This document shows positions 22,991 to 35,128 of a DNA stretch of 64,000 nucleotides, one piece after another. The notes under the pieces were generated by a model, which was not told where the DNA came from, searched no databases, and was given only the letters and a program-made list of their open reading frames with translations. Position 1 is the first letter of the stretch. Each line of letters starts with the position of its first letter. Source of the stretch: Spirometra erinaceieuropaei (Eukaryota; Platyhelminthes; Cestoda; Diphyllobothriidea; Diphyllobothriidae); NCBI GenBank assembly GCA_902702965.1, contig CACRXP010000427.1, positions 471,316-535,315 on the forward strand, written 5' to 3'. The position numbers and the translations under genes are program-made.

Positions 22991-25264
22991 GGAATCGGGA
23001 GGGGTGGGGGTGGTTGCGGTTGTTGTGTCGTGGTTGGCGATGTGTGAGACGGCAGTCTGAACGGCCGCCGCTGGGGCAGTAGAGGGGGAGGAGGAGGAGG
23101 AGGAGGACGACGACGAGGAAGAGGATGGAAGTGGTGGTTCAGAAGAGTTATCAGAGTTATTTGGTGGAAGAGAGGACGAGGAAGAGGCGGGCGGGGGGAC
23201 GATGGCTGGAGCAGTTCGAGAGGCACAGTTGGTTCGGAGATGTCCAACAAGTCCAATTCGTGCCCGGAATGTCCGTTGACATCGAGGACACGTTGGGAGC
23301 GGTTGTGCGGCGGCGTTGCGGACTGGGCGAAGTTGTGATTTGCGGGCTTCGCGTTTCGCTTTGGCGGCGGCGATGCGGTTGGCTTCATAGATAGCAGCGC
23401 CCGTCTTCACTGTTCTCCTCCATGTCGGACGATCGCGAGCGAGCTCTTCCCAGTTGGTCGGGTTGATGTGCAGGCGCTTCAGGGAGGACTTCAGAGTATC
23501 CTTGTAACGGCGAATTTGGCCTCCTTGACGACGAGAACCCGTCGCGACGTCTCCGTAGAAGAGTCGTTTGGGTAGTCGCTCGTCGTCCATGCGCGCCAGG
23601 TGGCCGCTCCAGCGCAGCTGAATTTGTCTCAGCATGGCGTCGATGCTGAGCATTCCCGTTCGTTCCAGTCCTTCTGTGTCGGGGATTCGTTCCTGCCAGT
23701 TCAGCCTTAGGATGCGACGAAGACAACTGAGGTGGAAGTGGTTCAGTCGACGTGCCTGCCTCGTGTACACCGTCCAGGTCTCCGCTCCAAACAGTAGCGT
23801 CGGCAGGATGACGGCCTTGTACATCTTCAGATTCGTGCTCAGTTGGAGACCATGAGGATTCCAGACTGTGCTTCGGAGGCGTCCAAAGGCTTGACTGGCT
23901 TTCGAGATTCTGTTGGCGACTTCGTCATCGATATTTGTGTTGCGAGATAGGGTACTTCCCAGGTACGGGAAGTTCTCTACCACTTGCAGTTGGGTCCCAT
24001 TCACGCTGATGTGCGGCGCGATGGGGGCTGTGGCTGAGTTGGGCGGAGGTTGGTGCATCACCACCGTCTTCTGCGTGTTAATGATCAGACCGAAGTTCTC
24101 GCAGGCGGCGGAAAACAGGTCCATGCTGCGTTGCATCTCCGCTTCGGAGGTGGTGTTCAGGGCGCAGTCGTCGGCGAAGAGGAGTTCGTGCACGGTGGCT
24201 GTGGATACGCGCGATTGGAAGTTCATGCGCCGGTGACTCAGGAGATGACCGTCCGTTCTGTAGGCGATGCGGATCCCGGGGCTTTCGTCGCGGTAGGCGT
24301 CCATCAGCATGGCAGAGAACATAAGACTGAAGAGGGTAGGCGCCTGCACACAGCCCTGCTTCACTCCGTTGGTCACTGCAAATGCCTCTGAGACAGCTCC
24401 GTTGTCCGTGACTCGCGCCATCATACCGTCGTGCAGCTGACGCACCATCTGAGTGAATCGCTCCGGACAGCCGAATTTCTGCATGATCTTCCACAGTCCT
24501 TCACGATTCACCGTGTCGAAGGCTTTCGTCAGGTCCACGAAGGTAGAGTACAGGTGGGTCCGCATCTCCTGGCACTTCTCCTGAAGTTGGCGGGCGGCGA
24601 AGATCATATCCGTGGTCCCACGATGACGACGGAAGCCGCATTGGCTTTCCGGCAGAAGGCCCTGTTCCAGATGGTTGTTGAGGCGGTTGAGCAGGATGCG
24701 AGCGAAGATCTTCCCGGCGATGTTCAGTAGGGAGATGCCGCGGTGGTTGTCGCAGACCTGGCGATTCCCTTTTCGCTTGTATAGGTGCACGATAGTTGCG
24801 TCCTTGAAATCTTGCGGGACTTCACCTTGACGCCACACCTCCTGGAAGAGCGCAGTCAGGTAATCTATCAGTAGGGGACCTCCGTGCTTGTAGACCTCAG
24901 CAGGGATTGCGTCCGATCCGGGTGCTTTCCCGCTGGAGAGTTGCTGCACGGCCCTGATGGTCTCCTGGAGAGATGGCGGGAGGTCGAGGTCCACGTTGGT
25001 CTCCACTTGCGGCAAGCGGGCGATGGCGGCGTCGGAGATGACGGAAGGGCGGTTGAGGACGCCCTGGAAATGCTCGGCCCATCGCTGTAGGATTTGCGTC
25101 TTCTCAGTCAGGAGAGTGCTGCCGTCGGCGCTGAGGAGAGGAGCAGTGCCCTTCGTTGACGGACCGTAGACAGCTTTGATCGCGGAGAAGAAGTTTTTCC
25201 ATTCGTTCCGGTCCGCGTAGCTTTGGATCTCCTCAGCTTTGCGAGAAGTCCAGGCGTCCTGCAT
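22589..25264 (-). CDS. LINE reverse transcriptase with C-terminal C2H2 zinc fingers (891 codons open)
   Basis: Positions here are in the open segment. [14 protein letters not shown] lies at about 113-125. Motif A, VDLTKAFD, is at 243-250. Motif [14 protein letters not shown], is at about 300-312. Motif C, FADD, is at 363-366. RWSGHLARM is at 551-559. Three C2H2 fingers follow: [22 protein letters not shown] (659-680, ending in Cys), CPHCDRTF...HLRIH (767-787) and CPHCPRTF...HMRIH (809-829). A Ser/Pro-rich linker separates the first from the second. C-terminal IGL-type fingers are known in some metazoan endonuclease-reverse transcriptases and may bind nucleic acid. A TAG ends the frame at 22589, and frame-shifted finger modules continue beyond it. 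Confidence 0.88.
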   Translation of the reverse strand: MQDAWTSRKAEEIQSYADRNEWKNFFSAIKAVYGPSTKGTAPLLSADGSTLLTEKTQILQRWAEHFQGVLNRPSVISDAAIARLPQVETNVDLDLPPSLQETIRAVQQLSSGKAPGSDAIPAEVYKHGGPLLIDYLTALFQEVWRQGEVPQDFKDATIVHLYKRKGNRQVCDNHRGISLLNIAGKIFARILLNRLNNHLEQGLLPESQCGFRRHRGTTDMIFAARQLQEKCQEMRTHLYSTFVDLTKAFDTVNREGLWKIMQKFGCPERFTQMVRQLHDGMMARVTDNGAVSEAFAVTNGVKQGCVQAPTLFSLMFSAMLMDAYRDESPGIRIAYRTDGHLLSHRRMNFQSRVSTATVHELLFADDCALNTTSEAEMQRSMDLFSAACENFGLIINTQKTVVMHQPPPNSATAPIAPHISVNGTQLQVVENFPYLGSTLSRNTNIDDEVANRISKASQAFGRLRSTVWNPHGLQLSTNLKMYKAVILPTLLFGAETWTVYTRQARRLNHFHLSCLRRILRLNWQERIPDTEGLERTGMLSIDAMLRQIQLRWSGHLARMDDERLPKRLFYGDVATGSRRQGGQIRRYKDTLKSSLKRLHINPTNWEELARDRPTWRRTVKTGAAIYEANRIAAAKAKREARKSQLRPVRNAAAQPLPTCPRCQRTFRARIGLVGHLRTNCASRTAPAIVPPPASSSSSLPPNNSDNSSEPPLPSSSSSSSSSSSSSPSTAPAAAVQTAVSHIANHDTTTATTPTPPDSSDEDQDYTCPHCDRTFTSHNGLVGHLRIHRTETGEPVPGAPTYTHRTRLHCPHCPRTFAHRMGLFGHMRIHESGIDRSLDTPTRRAPLPMHHLVHPLTTPQPTSTPPTLPPLTPPLPPPLPPSLPQRRPLRRL

Positions 25265-25405
25265 CTCGCGCAGTCGTTGTTGAAGCTGTCGGCGACTGCG
25301 GTAGAAGGCAGCTTTGTTGTCCTCAGTGGGGTGATCTACGTAGGCTTTGTGTAGGCCGTTCTTCTCTGCAAGCAGATTTCTGATGGCGGCGTCGTTGTCG
25401 TCGAA

Positions 25406-26458
25406 TCAGTCCCGGTGTTGGCGGGGAGCGCGACCGAGGACGGCGAGCGCCGTCGACTGGACCGTGTCTCGCAGTTGACACCAGCGGTTCTCCACGGAGG
25501 CGTTCTTTGCATCGGGGGCGTCGTCGGCGGCAGCGATTGGAAGGTTGTCTAGCCGTTGTGCTAGCTCATTGCTGAAATGGAGACTGTGAGCAGGCAAAGA
25601 CAACAAAGCAACATTCAGCTTACCTGGGGGTCGCTTACCTTGTGGTCTCCTGCGAGGCTGTAGGCGAATACGCATCTTCGAGATGACGAGGCGATGGTCC
25701 GTCCAACCGTCAGCACCCGCGATCGCCTTCGTCACCAGCACGTCCAGCTGATCTCGCCTCCGGACGAGGACATAGTCCAGCAGGTGCCACTGACGCGACC
25801 GAGGATGCCTCCAGATGGCCTTCTCTCGCTCCGGCAGACAGAAGAGCGTGTTCGTCAGGATGAGGCGGTGTTCTGCGCAGGTGCGGAGGAGAAGCAGGCC
25901 GTTGTCGTTGGAGCCGCGGAGACCGTGGGGACCCAGAACTCCTCTCCAGGCAGTATGGTCTGTGCCGACGCGGGCGCTGAAGTCACCAAGGACAATCAAC
26001 TTGTCCGCCTTCGACACAGTCGCCAAGAGGGCGTGCAGGTCCTCGTAGAATTTGTCTCTTGTGGCGGCGTCAGGGCTGCTCATCGGCGGAGCGCAGGCGC
26101 TGATGATTGTGGCGAATTTGCCTCCTCGCCGGAGAGGCAGGCGGAGGCTCATCAGGCGATCGTTGATTCCCTGCGGTAGACAGGGCAGTCGTCCCACGAT
26201 GTTGGTCCGGATGGCAAAGGCGACACCCGCGTCTCGTCACTCTGTCCTGGGTCGACCACTCCAGAAGAAGGTGTAGCCGGCACCCACCTCCTCCAGTTGG
26301 CCTTGTTCGGAGAATCGGGTCTCGCTGAGTGCGGCGATGTCCACCTTGTAGCGCGCCAGTTCTCGTGCCACTAGCGCTGTCCTCCGTTCCGGTCGGTTGC
26401 TCCTCGGATTGTCTAAAAGGGAACGAACATTCCAGGCTGCCAGAGTGAGCGGGCTCAC
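25406..26458 (-). pseudogene. LINE AP endonuclease domain, one internal TGA
   Basis: Reads LTLAAWNVRSLLDN (N-terminal Asn motif), LSETRF (catalytic Glu), [12 protein letters not shown] (GDFNA-type motif with Ser for Asn) and GWTDHRLV (catalytic Asp-His). One TGA at 26237-26239 splits it after GRPRTE. Another at 25406 separates it from the reverse transcriptase in the same frame. The role in the element is to nick target DNA for target-primed reverse transcription. The true start codon is unclear. The frame stays open upstream of 26458 toward a (GTT)n tract. Confidence 0.85.
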
Positions 26459-26536
26459 CCTGCCAGTCTGGCGACTGCGGCGGAGAAAAGTAGGAGTAGG
26501 AGAAGAAGAAGAATAGACTGGAAGAGGAAGAGAGTG

Positions 26537-26537
<1 letters not shown>

Positions 26538-26587
<50 letters not shown>
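26538..26587. repeat. (GTT)n microsatellite
   Basis: About 16 GTT units lie just upstream (on the minus strand) of the LINE endonuclease start. It may lie in the element's 5' region. Confidence 0.95.
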
Positions 26588-26588
<1 letters not shown>

Positions 26589-26599
26589 CGGTTTTGGCT

Positions 26600-28103
26600 G
26601 TTTCGACCGTGTGTTTTTTGTCTGCGGCCACGACCAGCCTACAGACAGCGTGGTTCCCAGCGATCTTTAGGGCACCTTTTCTAGCCCCCTCCCCCTCGCG
26701 GGGCAGGCAACGCATCCCTGAACAGGGCTGCCCGGTTATCCCAGACGGCTGCCGGACTCCACTATGGGCCACGACTTTTTGTTAGTGAGAGAACGACCCG
26801 AGTTAGCCTGGGACCTTGGTGGTGAGGTGATGTGATGGTGTGAAGTAGGAGAGAGCACACACACTATCCAACGCTATGGGACATAGAACTAGAGTGGACA
26901 GGCGGACACAGTCATCAGTCAGAGACAACGTGAGGGCACCACACAAAGTCAAGCACCGTAAAACCTAGCTATTAGTAGAGAGTGGCATAGACTGACGGAC
27001 AGACAATCGCAGCAGGCATCGAGGGTGTCGTTTAGCTATTAACAGACAGACTAGCATACAGAGGGCAGGCAGCAAGAGCAGCATACGACACGGAACTTCA
27101 ACAGACAAAAGGAAGAAACAGAGCAAGTGCACTTACCTGAGGGGGAACTTACCTGGTGGCCTCCTGTGATGGTCCAGGCAGAGCCTCGTCTCGATGTCGA
27201 CGCGAAGATCCATCCGGCCAGCGCAGACCACAGTACCGCGCCTGCAGGTGCACGCACAGATACCCTCACCTGGTTTAGCCCGCCGGTCGAGACGGTTGCC
27301 CGGGGTGTGGCCGCTGAGCAGAGCCCAGCTACGTGGAGCCACAGGTGAGAGTTGGGTGCCAGCAAATGGACGCTAGGCGTAGTCTCACCTGCAAGCAAGT
27401 GAGCGACCACTACGACCATCACGTGGACCCACCGCTGACACCCCTACACCCCTGACTAAATACCACACATACACTCTCGCGCGTGGGCACACGAGCGTTT
27501 GCTTTGTGCCCTCGGCTAGTATAGGAGACCTGTGGGAGATACAGCAGTTTCTGGCTTTGTATGAACCTCACGAGCAACTTCATGAGCACCAACGTAGGCG
27601 GATTAAATGCTCGGTCTGTCACTCTTAAGTAATTCATTGTTTGCAAAAGTGTTGTTCTACCTTTTGTGACTGAATTTCAAGTGTCCTAAATTCGACATTT
27701 TAACAATCTCCCCAGGACTCTGGTCGCACCCCGATCGAAAACTACAAAATCCATTCTTCGTTGCCTTCGGCCAGTATTGCCTGCACGCGGTTGCGCGTAC
27801 ACAATCAAGTAGGCTAAGTGACTGCTAGGTTTATAGTGGGTACTTGGACCTGACTGAATGCATGCTTTATACGGTTGAGGCCGCCACTTTTAAATCTGTG
27901 TTTGGACGGTGCAGTGGCCCTCTAGTGAACCAGGCGTATAAATTTGGTTAATGGACAGAAATTTGTCGAGGGGACTGTGAGAATTCCAGGGAGTTCCAAG
28001 TTTACTGTCCGTAGTGCGCATATTGGTTGTGGAGAAAGTGCGATACTAGGAACGATAGGAGGGGGCAGTGGCGGCGGGATATGTGGGTTCGTTTTTTTAT
28101 TAC
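26600..28103. other. possible LINE 5' region, then intergenic
   Basis: 26.6-27.4 kb is GC-rich and could be the 5' UTR of the LINE on the minus strand. I cannot fix its end. From 27.45 to 28.1 kb I see nothing recognisable. Confidence 0.35.
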
Positions 28104-28511
28104 AAGAACGGTAACGGTATAGAGAAGGACCCCAAATAATTGTCAGTAGATTTTGGGTAGTGCCATAAGGGATTTATTGTAAATGGAGTATTATGGGTGG
28201 GGCAGCACGCTATACAGTAAGCTGACAACCTGAAAGGAAACACAAAAATTGCCTAACTATATGCCGACAGTCTTATCTTCCGCTACTGTACGACAACGGA
28301 AATGAGAGTAGTACTTAAACAATAAACAAAAAGCGAATTTCACAAAATAACGGATTTTGAGTAAAGGTGCAGGGTCGTGGAAAGTAATTGTTGTTGGTAG
28401 CGTGGTTGCTGCAGTAGCTTGCAAATGTATACCAGGATAAAACCCCATATGACACGATCCACAGCCTACTGACAGTTAGGTGGGGTCCTTCTCTATACCG
28501 CTGCCACTAGA
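28104..28511. mobile_element. short element with terminal inverted repeats (MITE-like)
   Basis: The ends carry a perfect 19-bp inverted repeat, CGGTATAGAGAAGGACCCC (28115-28133) and its complement (28482-28500). The similarity extends inward through TGTCAGTAG (to 28149 and from 28463), and weakly outward with mainly transition differences. The total is about 400 bp with no coding potential. I see no clear target-site duplication, so the exact ends are uncertain. It could be a non-autonomous DNA transposon or a fold-back. Confidence 0.65.
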
Positions 28512-30314
28512 ACATGCCTAACTGTTAAATTTTTATAGGCAGGATATATAAGGGTTGCGTTTCTGGCGAAGCTCAAGAAAATGATTAAATTTGGCGTTAG
28601 AGCTGGGGTTAGGGTTAGGTAGAAGACTAAATATGGCGAAACCGTTAGGATTGCGGTTGGCTTTGTCTGCCGCACGCCTTCTTAACCAATCCAGCATTCT
28701 TTAACCAATACCCTTCGACTATCTGCTTTTTGACCGTTTACACGCCCTGATTTGCATCTCCCAAAATGTGAGGCCTTTACGGCACCTGGAAATAATAAAG
28801 CAGACGCTGCAGCAACATGAGCTTTTCCGTTGAGCTGATTCCGTTAATGGACGCGTCCATTTGCCCCACTGATCAAACAAATATTAACGTACTCTATTTT
28901 CCCAGTGGGTTTACATATCCAATCCTCGCTAGGAGGGCTAAAAGAGGGTCTCGAGATAAAGGGAGAAAATTGCTCTAGTAACAGAGAAGGACGCTCATAA
29001 CGAAATTAAATTTATAAAGTACTCCTGAGCCATCAGCTAACCTAGTCTCCTTTCAGATACCTCCGGCTGTACTTCTTCCGGCCAATTTGTCAGAACATCC
29101 AGCTTGCCTTTAAAACCTAGTCAGTTAATGGTTTGAAGCGGACAGATATACTTTCTCCAGAAAATTATAAGTCGCGGTCTTTTTGCAAGTTACCGTTATC
29201 TCGCTGGCGTTACGAAAGTGTCGAAGTACGGTGGTCGACAACGTGAAGATTCTTAAACCAGAAGTCAAGGAAGACAGTTAGATGTACAATATTTACTGAG
29301 GTCGCGAATGTAGGCGTAGCACCGCAAGAAGTTACAGGCAGCGTTCTCTCCGGACATGTTTAAATCGAACTTCATCCGGTTGCGGCCGATCATCGAAGAG
29401 ATAAATGTCTGCTGGCTTGACGGTGTTGCAGGCCGGTGGTTGAGTCGCGTCTGTCAGGCGGACTGGAAGCGGCATGGGTAAGAGGCTGCGTTGACGACCT
29501 TGAGAGCGGGAGTGTACGAGACATCTCTAATTCGCCAACGAGCGGTGTATTTGCAATCGAAATGAGTTTATAATGAAGATCACGACCGTTTAGATAGGCA
29601 GAATCTGGAAATGCTGTTTGGTTTGGTACAAACAGGCAATTAATCGCATCGCGCGCATAAACTAGCCTTGTGACTAGACAGGTAAGCCTAAACGCAGGCT
29701 CGGAACGCTCATACACGAACGCAAGCTGGCTGAGAGGCGACGAAAGGAATAATCACAAGTGCCCGACTTTACCTTCCGAACGGTCGCGAGTTGAACCTCG
29801 CAGCTGCCATGCCGGATGCAGAGCAAGCTGAAAGTCGGTAGAAGTCTGGGTCTCTGATGAGGAATCAGTCAGTCGATGTATTGGACTGGCGCTCTCAGAC
29901 AGCGTACTGCACAGTCATCTCCAGATCTGTGGCACTCGCCGTTGATTGGTCAATGACCCCATTGAACTAATATTTGTTCTCTTGTTGATGTCATCCCTAA
30001 CGATTGACCCCTTCACGATTTCGAGAGATCGGAAAAACAAACAAATGATTCTTGTGCCTGGGCAGTTTTCTTTTTTCTTACTTATGCACCCACCCAAGAC
30101 TCGAACATTCGCCTGCAGACATAAATTCCTCCGAATTTGAATACGGGCTCGTGCGAATATCTTAGTGCTCTAAATGAACTTTTCAGCGTACGCTTAGTGA
30201 CCATGGCAACAGTATGCACATCGGAACAGAAGTGAACACCTCATCAGTATGTAACTGCCATCTTCTCTGGCGGCTGGGCAAGGTCCTTTTCCGCTGCTCT
30301 CCCAACCCAACGCG
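28512..30314. other. intergenic and probable 5' flank of TAL gene B
   Basis: No coding exon is recognised. Two TTAGGG-like units near 28605-28620 are too few to be a telomeric tract. The promoter and 5' UTR of the gene starting at 30315 should lie at the right end. Confidence 0.45.
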
Positions 30315-30437
30315 ATGGAGGGCGAGGACGTGATCAAACAATTTGAGGACGTGGACACGACGAGACAGGGTTATATCACCCGGCCACAACTAGAAATGTA
30401 TGCGTTTAAACATGGATTGGGTACTGACATGGTTGAG
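30315..30437 (+). CDS. TAL gene B exon 1 (EF-hand 1)
   Basis: Encodes 41 residues, ATG to GAG before donor gtaaga at 30438, phase 0. The motif is FEDVDTTRQGYITRPQLEMY. There is no nearer in-frame ATG that would keep the EF-hand helix. Confidence 0.85.
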
Positions 30438-33400
30438 GTAAGATACAGTGAAAGATGGGACTGTAAATACTTGTTTTTTCTGCAATTTCAAAAAACGTCA
30501 ATATATTTCTGAATGCACTGGGAAGCGGGGAAGAGAAAATCTATTTCAACTGGGCCGATTTCACCAGAACTATGCTTAGATTTCATGTGTAACAAAAGGC
30601 TAACTTGCCTTTGATCAATCACTCATTAAAAAGGACTTTTTGGGAGAGTAAATATAATGTGGACCCCGGGAAGTGTTGCGCTGTGCAGAGGCAATTCTCC
30701 ACAGTTTGAGGATGTTATTTGACACAAAGCTGTCCTGTGAGTAGAGGCGTCTACTTTCCTGAAAACTGAACCCACTTTGTCCTTTTCTTCACTCGTTTCT
30801 TAAGGATGAATCGACTATGCAGTCTTAATAGTCGTTTGTTTGCGAAAAAATCCCTAGGCCATAGTAAGACCTGAAGGCGAAAACGAGACACTTCGAAAAC
30901 ACTGATTTTACCTGATGTTATCATTCTTTCGTTCAGCTTCTATACCATTCGCAAAGAAACTCTCTGGGCGTGATTGAAATATCCTCGGATTATGTTACCT
31001 GACAATTGATATTGCCACTACACCTTAATAATCCTTTCTAATATAATTTGAGTAACCATTTCAGGGGATAGACCAACTGCTGGTATAATATTTCAGATTA
31101 GTATTGATCACGATTTATATCTGAAAGAAATTCAGCTGAGCGTTGAGTGGAGTTACAGCCAGTGGGACTGGAAATAGGAGGGGCAAGGGGTAACAGGTCA
31201 TGGGCAATTGATGATGCGAGGGCCCAAGGTGAGTCTGCGTTGTCACAAAATTAGCAGAGACCTAGCAAAATACTTCTGTCCGCAGAGCAGATGTCACCCA
31301 AATTATATAGTCGTTGTCGCCTTATGCGTTAACGCATGCTCCTTTTTATGGTTGTCTGCCACTTGGCGAAGTACTCGGAAGTATTTGTTCTTATCTACTT
31401 CTACAAAGGACTATCGAAAATCGTCGTTTTTCAGTCTGTCTCCCATGATGTCCCTAAATGGGCATTCATGTCGAACGAATCGGAGGTGAACCCTTTTACA
31501 TATTTCACGAGGACAGGCTGGAGTCTTTTTTCCTATCGCGCCACCTATGTACATTAATTTCGTTTACCAATCTAGTATGAACGTTCATTTCAGAATTGGT
31601 TCAGGTGGTTCGACGAAGAGAACAGCGGAATCATAACCGTCAATGAAGTCTGTCTGACGCTTGGAGTTCCACTAAGCAAAACCTATCAGTAAGATCCAGG
31701 ATGTTGTATACTTGTTGAATCAATAATGTGAAATTTCTTTTATTAGTTTTATCTTCGGTTGCTTTTAAGGTTAAAAGGAAGCACCTGTTATGTAAACATA
31801 AATGGCATCTTTGCAAGATTGGAAATCAACTTTTAGCAGTGACTAGACAGGGCTTAAAATCAATGCCTGAGATTTTTGTACTGTTATTAATGTCAACTTC
31901 GGCGAATGTACATTTTCGATTGTTCCTCCTCAGGCCTGTACAATAAAATACATTACGGCAAAGCGGTCAAAATTTGAAGAACCGCCAGTAAACGGAAGTC
32001 ATGTGGATGGCTGATGGCGTTCAGTCATGTGTAGCATCAGGGGATATAATCCAGTTCTCTCATGAACATGGAGATGGGAGAGGGGAAAGGGGTGCCTGAC
32101 AGTGAGTCGTGGGTCTGTTTTTTCACCGTAGCGCGACGTGACAGGAGGCGGGAACGAATATGTGGGACCCAGCTTAGACCAGGGAGAGGGAAGGGTCTGC
32201 ACAAACGCGTTTTGTTGGGTTGGCTCACCGTATAGTCACCACCTCCGTCGTCGGATGTGTTGGCGGACGCAGAAATTAAGAGTGTCTAATCGTAACATGA
32301 ATTGCTATGCAGGCCCAAAAATGAATAGTTGAAAACGTGCATTCGCCGAATCTGACTACTTTCTGCCAATTTATTGCCAGTAAAACAGAAGGCTTGTAAC
32401 CACGGAGATGTAGATGGGAATAACACGTCAAAGCCACTTGAGTGCCAGTGTCACATGAATACTTTTGACTGCATATTTCACCCATGGGGCTATTGACAAT
32501 GAAAATTTCTATGAAACGGGTTCGACACGGGAGTACAGGCCCGTTGTAGTATATTTGGCCTTGTCCTGAATGTCAAAGGGAGGTTAGAGTCAGGAGGGCT
32601 AAGATTGGGGTAAGGGGACTTAGTGTTGGTGTTACAGTTAGGACACGAGAATAGGTGCCCTCGTTAAATTTAGTACAAGGCCACATTTATTGCGGGTGAT
32701 CTATATTCTCGTGTCCGACCAATAAACGTCGCATACTTCCCCCAGATTGTGCTGCTTGGCTAATGGAGGGGGACAAACCATGTGCAAAGAGCACTTTTTG
32801 GCCGTAATTGTCAACTCTGGAAAATTAGGGGTCTCGCTTAACTGTCGCGGTCGATCGCTGCTCCCGGGAGCAACTAGCGCGGTTGATATTGAAGAAAGCG
32901 TTTTAATTGATTTTTGGGCTGAATTTCGCTCGACGACCGTTGAAGAAGGAATTTGATCACCTTTTTAATATTTGCAACGTTTTTTTGCAGCCTTGATTTC
33001 TTCTTCTTGTGGTAGGTGTCGAAACTCACAAGACACTGGCTTTCAAATAGAAAATGGGGTTGCGAAGGGGAGAAGATAGAGTACATTCCGAACGCAGTTC
33101 ATACAGAGTGACATTTAGTCCAGTAGCGTGCATTTTCCCCGTTTTGATAAAATTTTAGATCTATTCATATACCTCAAGGAGTATGCACAGGAAGTTCGCA
33201 TATGCTCCTTTTGTAGGAACTTGTATCTTATGTTAATTTCGTACTTGGAAGAATGATGCACCCTGGATACAAAATGACTTAACATTACGAGTACTGTTCA
33301 GACTTTGGTAGGTTATTAATAAGATCTGGTAATCGCGCATGTATTAGTATCGCTTTCTGTATATACAACGCTATCCAAATACGTGACAATTTGGCATAAG

Positions 33401-35106
33401 CACAAGGAAGTCAATTCCTAAGGACAAGAAAAAATCTACGAACGTGTTTATAGGAGAGCACACAACGCATAAACTGTGGAACCATAAATGTTAAAACATG
33501 GGTTGAATTAAAACATGCAAGCACTGGTAAGCACTTCTAAAAATTAAAAGGTCGGATCTTATTTCGTAGCCGTACCTGCAGTAGACAAGCCCCAGCCTTA
33601 CTCCAACCGCTAACCTCTAATACTTAACCCCTAACAGGTACGGCTACGAAATAAGATCTTGCCAATTAAAATAATCCTTTCCCAAGGGCAAATGTAAAAA
33701 TGACGTCTGCTCCTAAATAACTGGCATAATATCTGCTTTTCTGCGTTACCACTAACAAAAAAATGCGCTTCGTACAAGTATTAACACCTGGCGAAGAGAA
33801 CACGTTTTAAATGAAGCTTTTCTCCTAGTTTGATTAGAGCAGGTTACTAGAATAATTTTAACCACATCCCAGCATCTTACTATGTACTGGAGCTAGGTTC
33901 CGTGTAAATCTCTGTCGCCATTTTTTCGACTTGAAAGTGTATTCTGAGTTCCCGTCAATGCTCCACAAGCTCTCAATCTTATTGTACTTACATTGGGAGC
34001 TTATGAACTGAGGAGTTTATACGGCCGTCATTTGAAACAATCCGACAGTTTTATGTTGCCAATTAGTCCTCCAGCGTCTCACGTTAGGTGGCCTTGAAAG
34101 CTTCTCCCTCCACCTTCTTATTGACTTCCATCGTACCCTCAGAACAAGTACCAGTAGGCTGATTTGCCTTAGCCGCACTTCACCACTCCGAAAGTGTTCA
34201 GCTCATCAACGTGTCATCCGGCTTCGTCCTGTATAGTTCCCGACAAAACATCAGGTTTCAAACTGAACATCGCAGTCCCAGTCTGAAGGTATTTTCGAGT
34301 TTGCAGCTATGACGTTAGAACCAGACATGCCAGATTGTACGCAAAACTGCACGAAAAGATTAGATTGATTGCACTCAACTTCAATGGAGAAAAGGTGTTA
34401 ATATACCTGTCCGGTTCTGATTATTTGCCTTCAAACCCGAGAATAACTCGACACCAACAGATACAGCTCGCTTTTATACCGGAACCTGTATCAGAAACCA
34501 CCTGGCGGATGCCAGAGATCTTGTGATTAGACGGACACCCACCGCCGCCTCATGTAGCCTCGAAAGACCGGAGAAATTTGTGCCCGGTGATGTACGGTGG
34601 AGAACACACACACACCGACCACTGCTATTTTAGCAGTGGAAAAAAAAACACTTTTTCTGTTGAATTTGATTACCGTTAGCTCGAATATTGTCCAAAGGCC
34701 TGAGGAAGTCTTATCTAGCCAGCTTAACTCCGATATTCTTGCGACAGTATTATGTTCACTTCGTACTTTTTTCCGCAGAAAAACGATCCAGACGAAAGCA
34801 CAAGTTGAAGAAGCCGATGTGGTGTCTGAATTCGAGGTACTGCACGAGCAACCAGTTGATTGCCAGTTGGTTAATGGAATCGCCCAGTTGGTAAAAAAGC
34901 ACGAGAACTCGACCATGGAGGAAATGGACTTGGCAAAACTCCTCAAGGAAGGCATCGAACAATGGAATGAGAAGCACTGGCAAGTCATTGTGGCAACGAG
35001 TCACGACCTCGGCTGTGCTGTAGGCCACATTCGTGACACCTTCGTATTTCTAAGGAAGGCGTCGCGCGTCTACATTCTCTACCGTACACCCGCCCACGAG
35101 CATTGA
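30315..35106 (+). CDS. TAL gene B: tegument-allergen-like EF-hand / dynein-light-chain-like protein (3 exons)
   Basis: The model joins 30315-30437, 31594-31688 and 34779-35106 (546 nt, 181 aa). Intron phases are 0 and 2, as in gene A. EF-hand 1 has its loop at residues 14-25 (DTTRQGYITRPQ) and has Gln instead of Glu/Asp at position 12, so calcium binding is doubtful. EF-hand 2 has its loop at residues 48-59 (DEENSGIITVNE) and is canonical. The dynein-light-chain-like domain fills the C-terminus (HWQVIVATSHDLGCAVGH, then RVYILYRTP). The Pro-rich linker of gene A is absent. The exon 2 sequences of the two genes are clearly homologous (NWFxWFDxEN, GxITVxEVCxTLG). I infer an old tandem duplication, later separated by repeat insertions. 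Intron 2 (3.1 kb) holds two hairpin repeats. Confidence 0.88.
31594..31688 (+). CDS. TAL gene B exon 2 (EF-hand 2)
   Basis: This 95-nt exon lies between acceptor ..catttcag and donor gtaaga. It encodes NWFRWFDEENSGIITVNEVC and 12 further residues. It matches gene A exon 2 exactly in length and phase. Confidence 0.88.
32637..32716. repeat. short hairpin repeat in TAL gene B intron 2
   Basis: Perfect 13-bp arms, GGACACGAGAATA (32641-32653) and TATTCTCGTGTCC (32704-32716), are separated by 50 nt. There is no coding content and it is of unknown origin. Confidence 0.55.
33555..33658. repeat. 24-bp perfect inverted repeat (104-bp element) in TAL gene B intron 2
   Basis: The arms at 33555-33578 and 33635-33658 are exact complements (GATCTTATTTCGTAGCCGTA and four further bases) around a 56-nt centre rich in CTAACC-like words. 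A perfect 24-bp arm is unlikely by chance and suggests a recent miniature element or snap-back insertion. Confidence 0.75.
34779..35106 (+). CDS. TAL gene B exon 3 (dynein-light-chain-like domain)
   Basis: The acceptor is ..cttttttccgcag at 34778. The first base completes a split Gln codon. It encodes KTIQTKAQVEEADVVSEF, then the dynein-light-chain-like domain, ending ...YRTPAHEH before TGA at 35104-35106. Confidence 0.88.
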
Positions 35107-35122
35107 CTACGCAAACAGGATG

Positions 35123-35128
35123 AATAAA
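35123..35128 (+). promoter_or_regulatory. candidate polyadenylation signal AATAAA of TAL gene B
   Basis: AATAAA lies 17 nt after the stop codon, followed by a T/GT-rich stretch. If used, the 3' UTR would be very short. Confidence 0.5.

Larger units (their letters stand above)
21400..26600 (-). mobile_element. LINE encoding AP endonuclease, reverse transcriptase and C2H2 zinc-finger tail
   Basis: On the minus strand the order is: apurinic-type endonuclease (26458-25406), reverse transcriptase (25264 to about 23600), finger tail (about 23300-22020) and a 3' region (to about 21400) shared with the truncated copy at 17.1 kb. From 26458 to 22589 the frame is unbroken except for two in-frame TGA codons (26237-26239 and 25406-25408), each one C-to-T or G-to-A change away from Arg or Trp. 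This is recent decay by point mutation. The 5' limit is unclear. The clade is an APE-type LINE with the RWSGHLARM motif found in many 'endonuclease-reverse transcriptase' families. I do not assign it further. Confidence 0.88.

Noticed and set aside
28601..28620. Telomere-like GGGTTAGGGTTAGG
   Set aside because: Only about two units, inside unique DNA. Not a telomeric tract.
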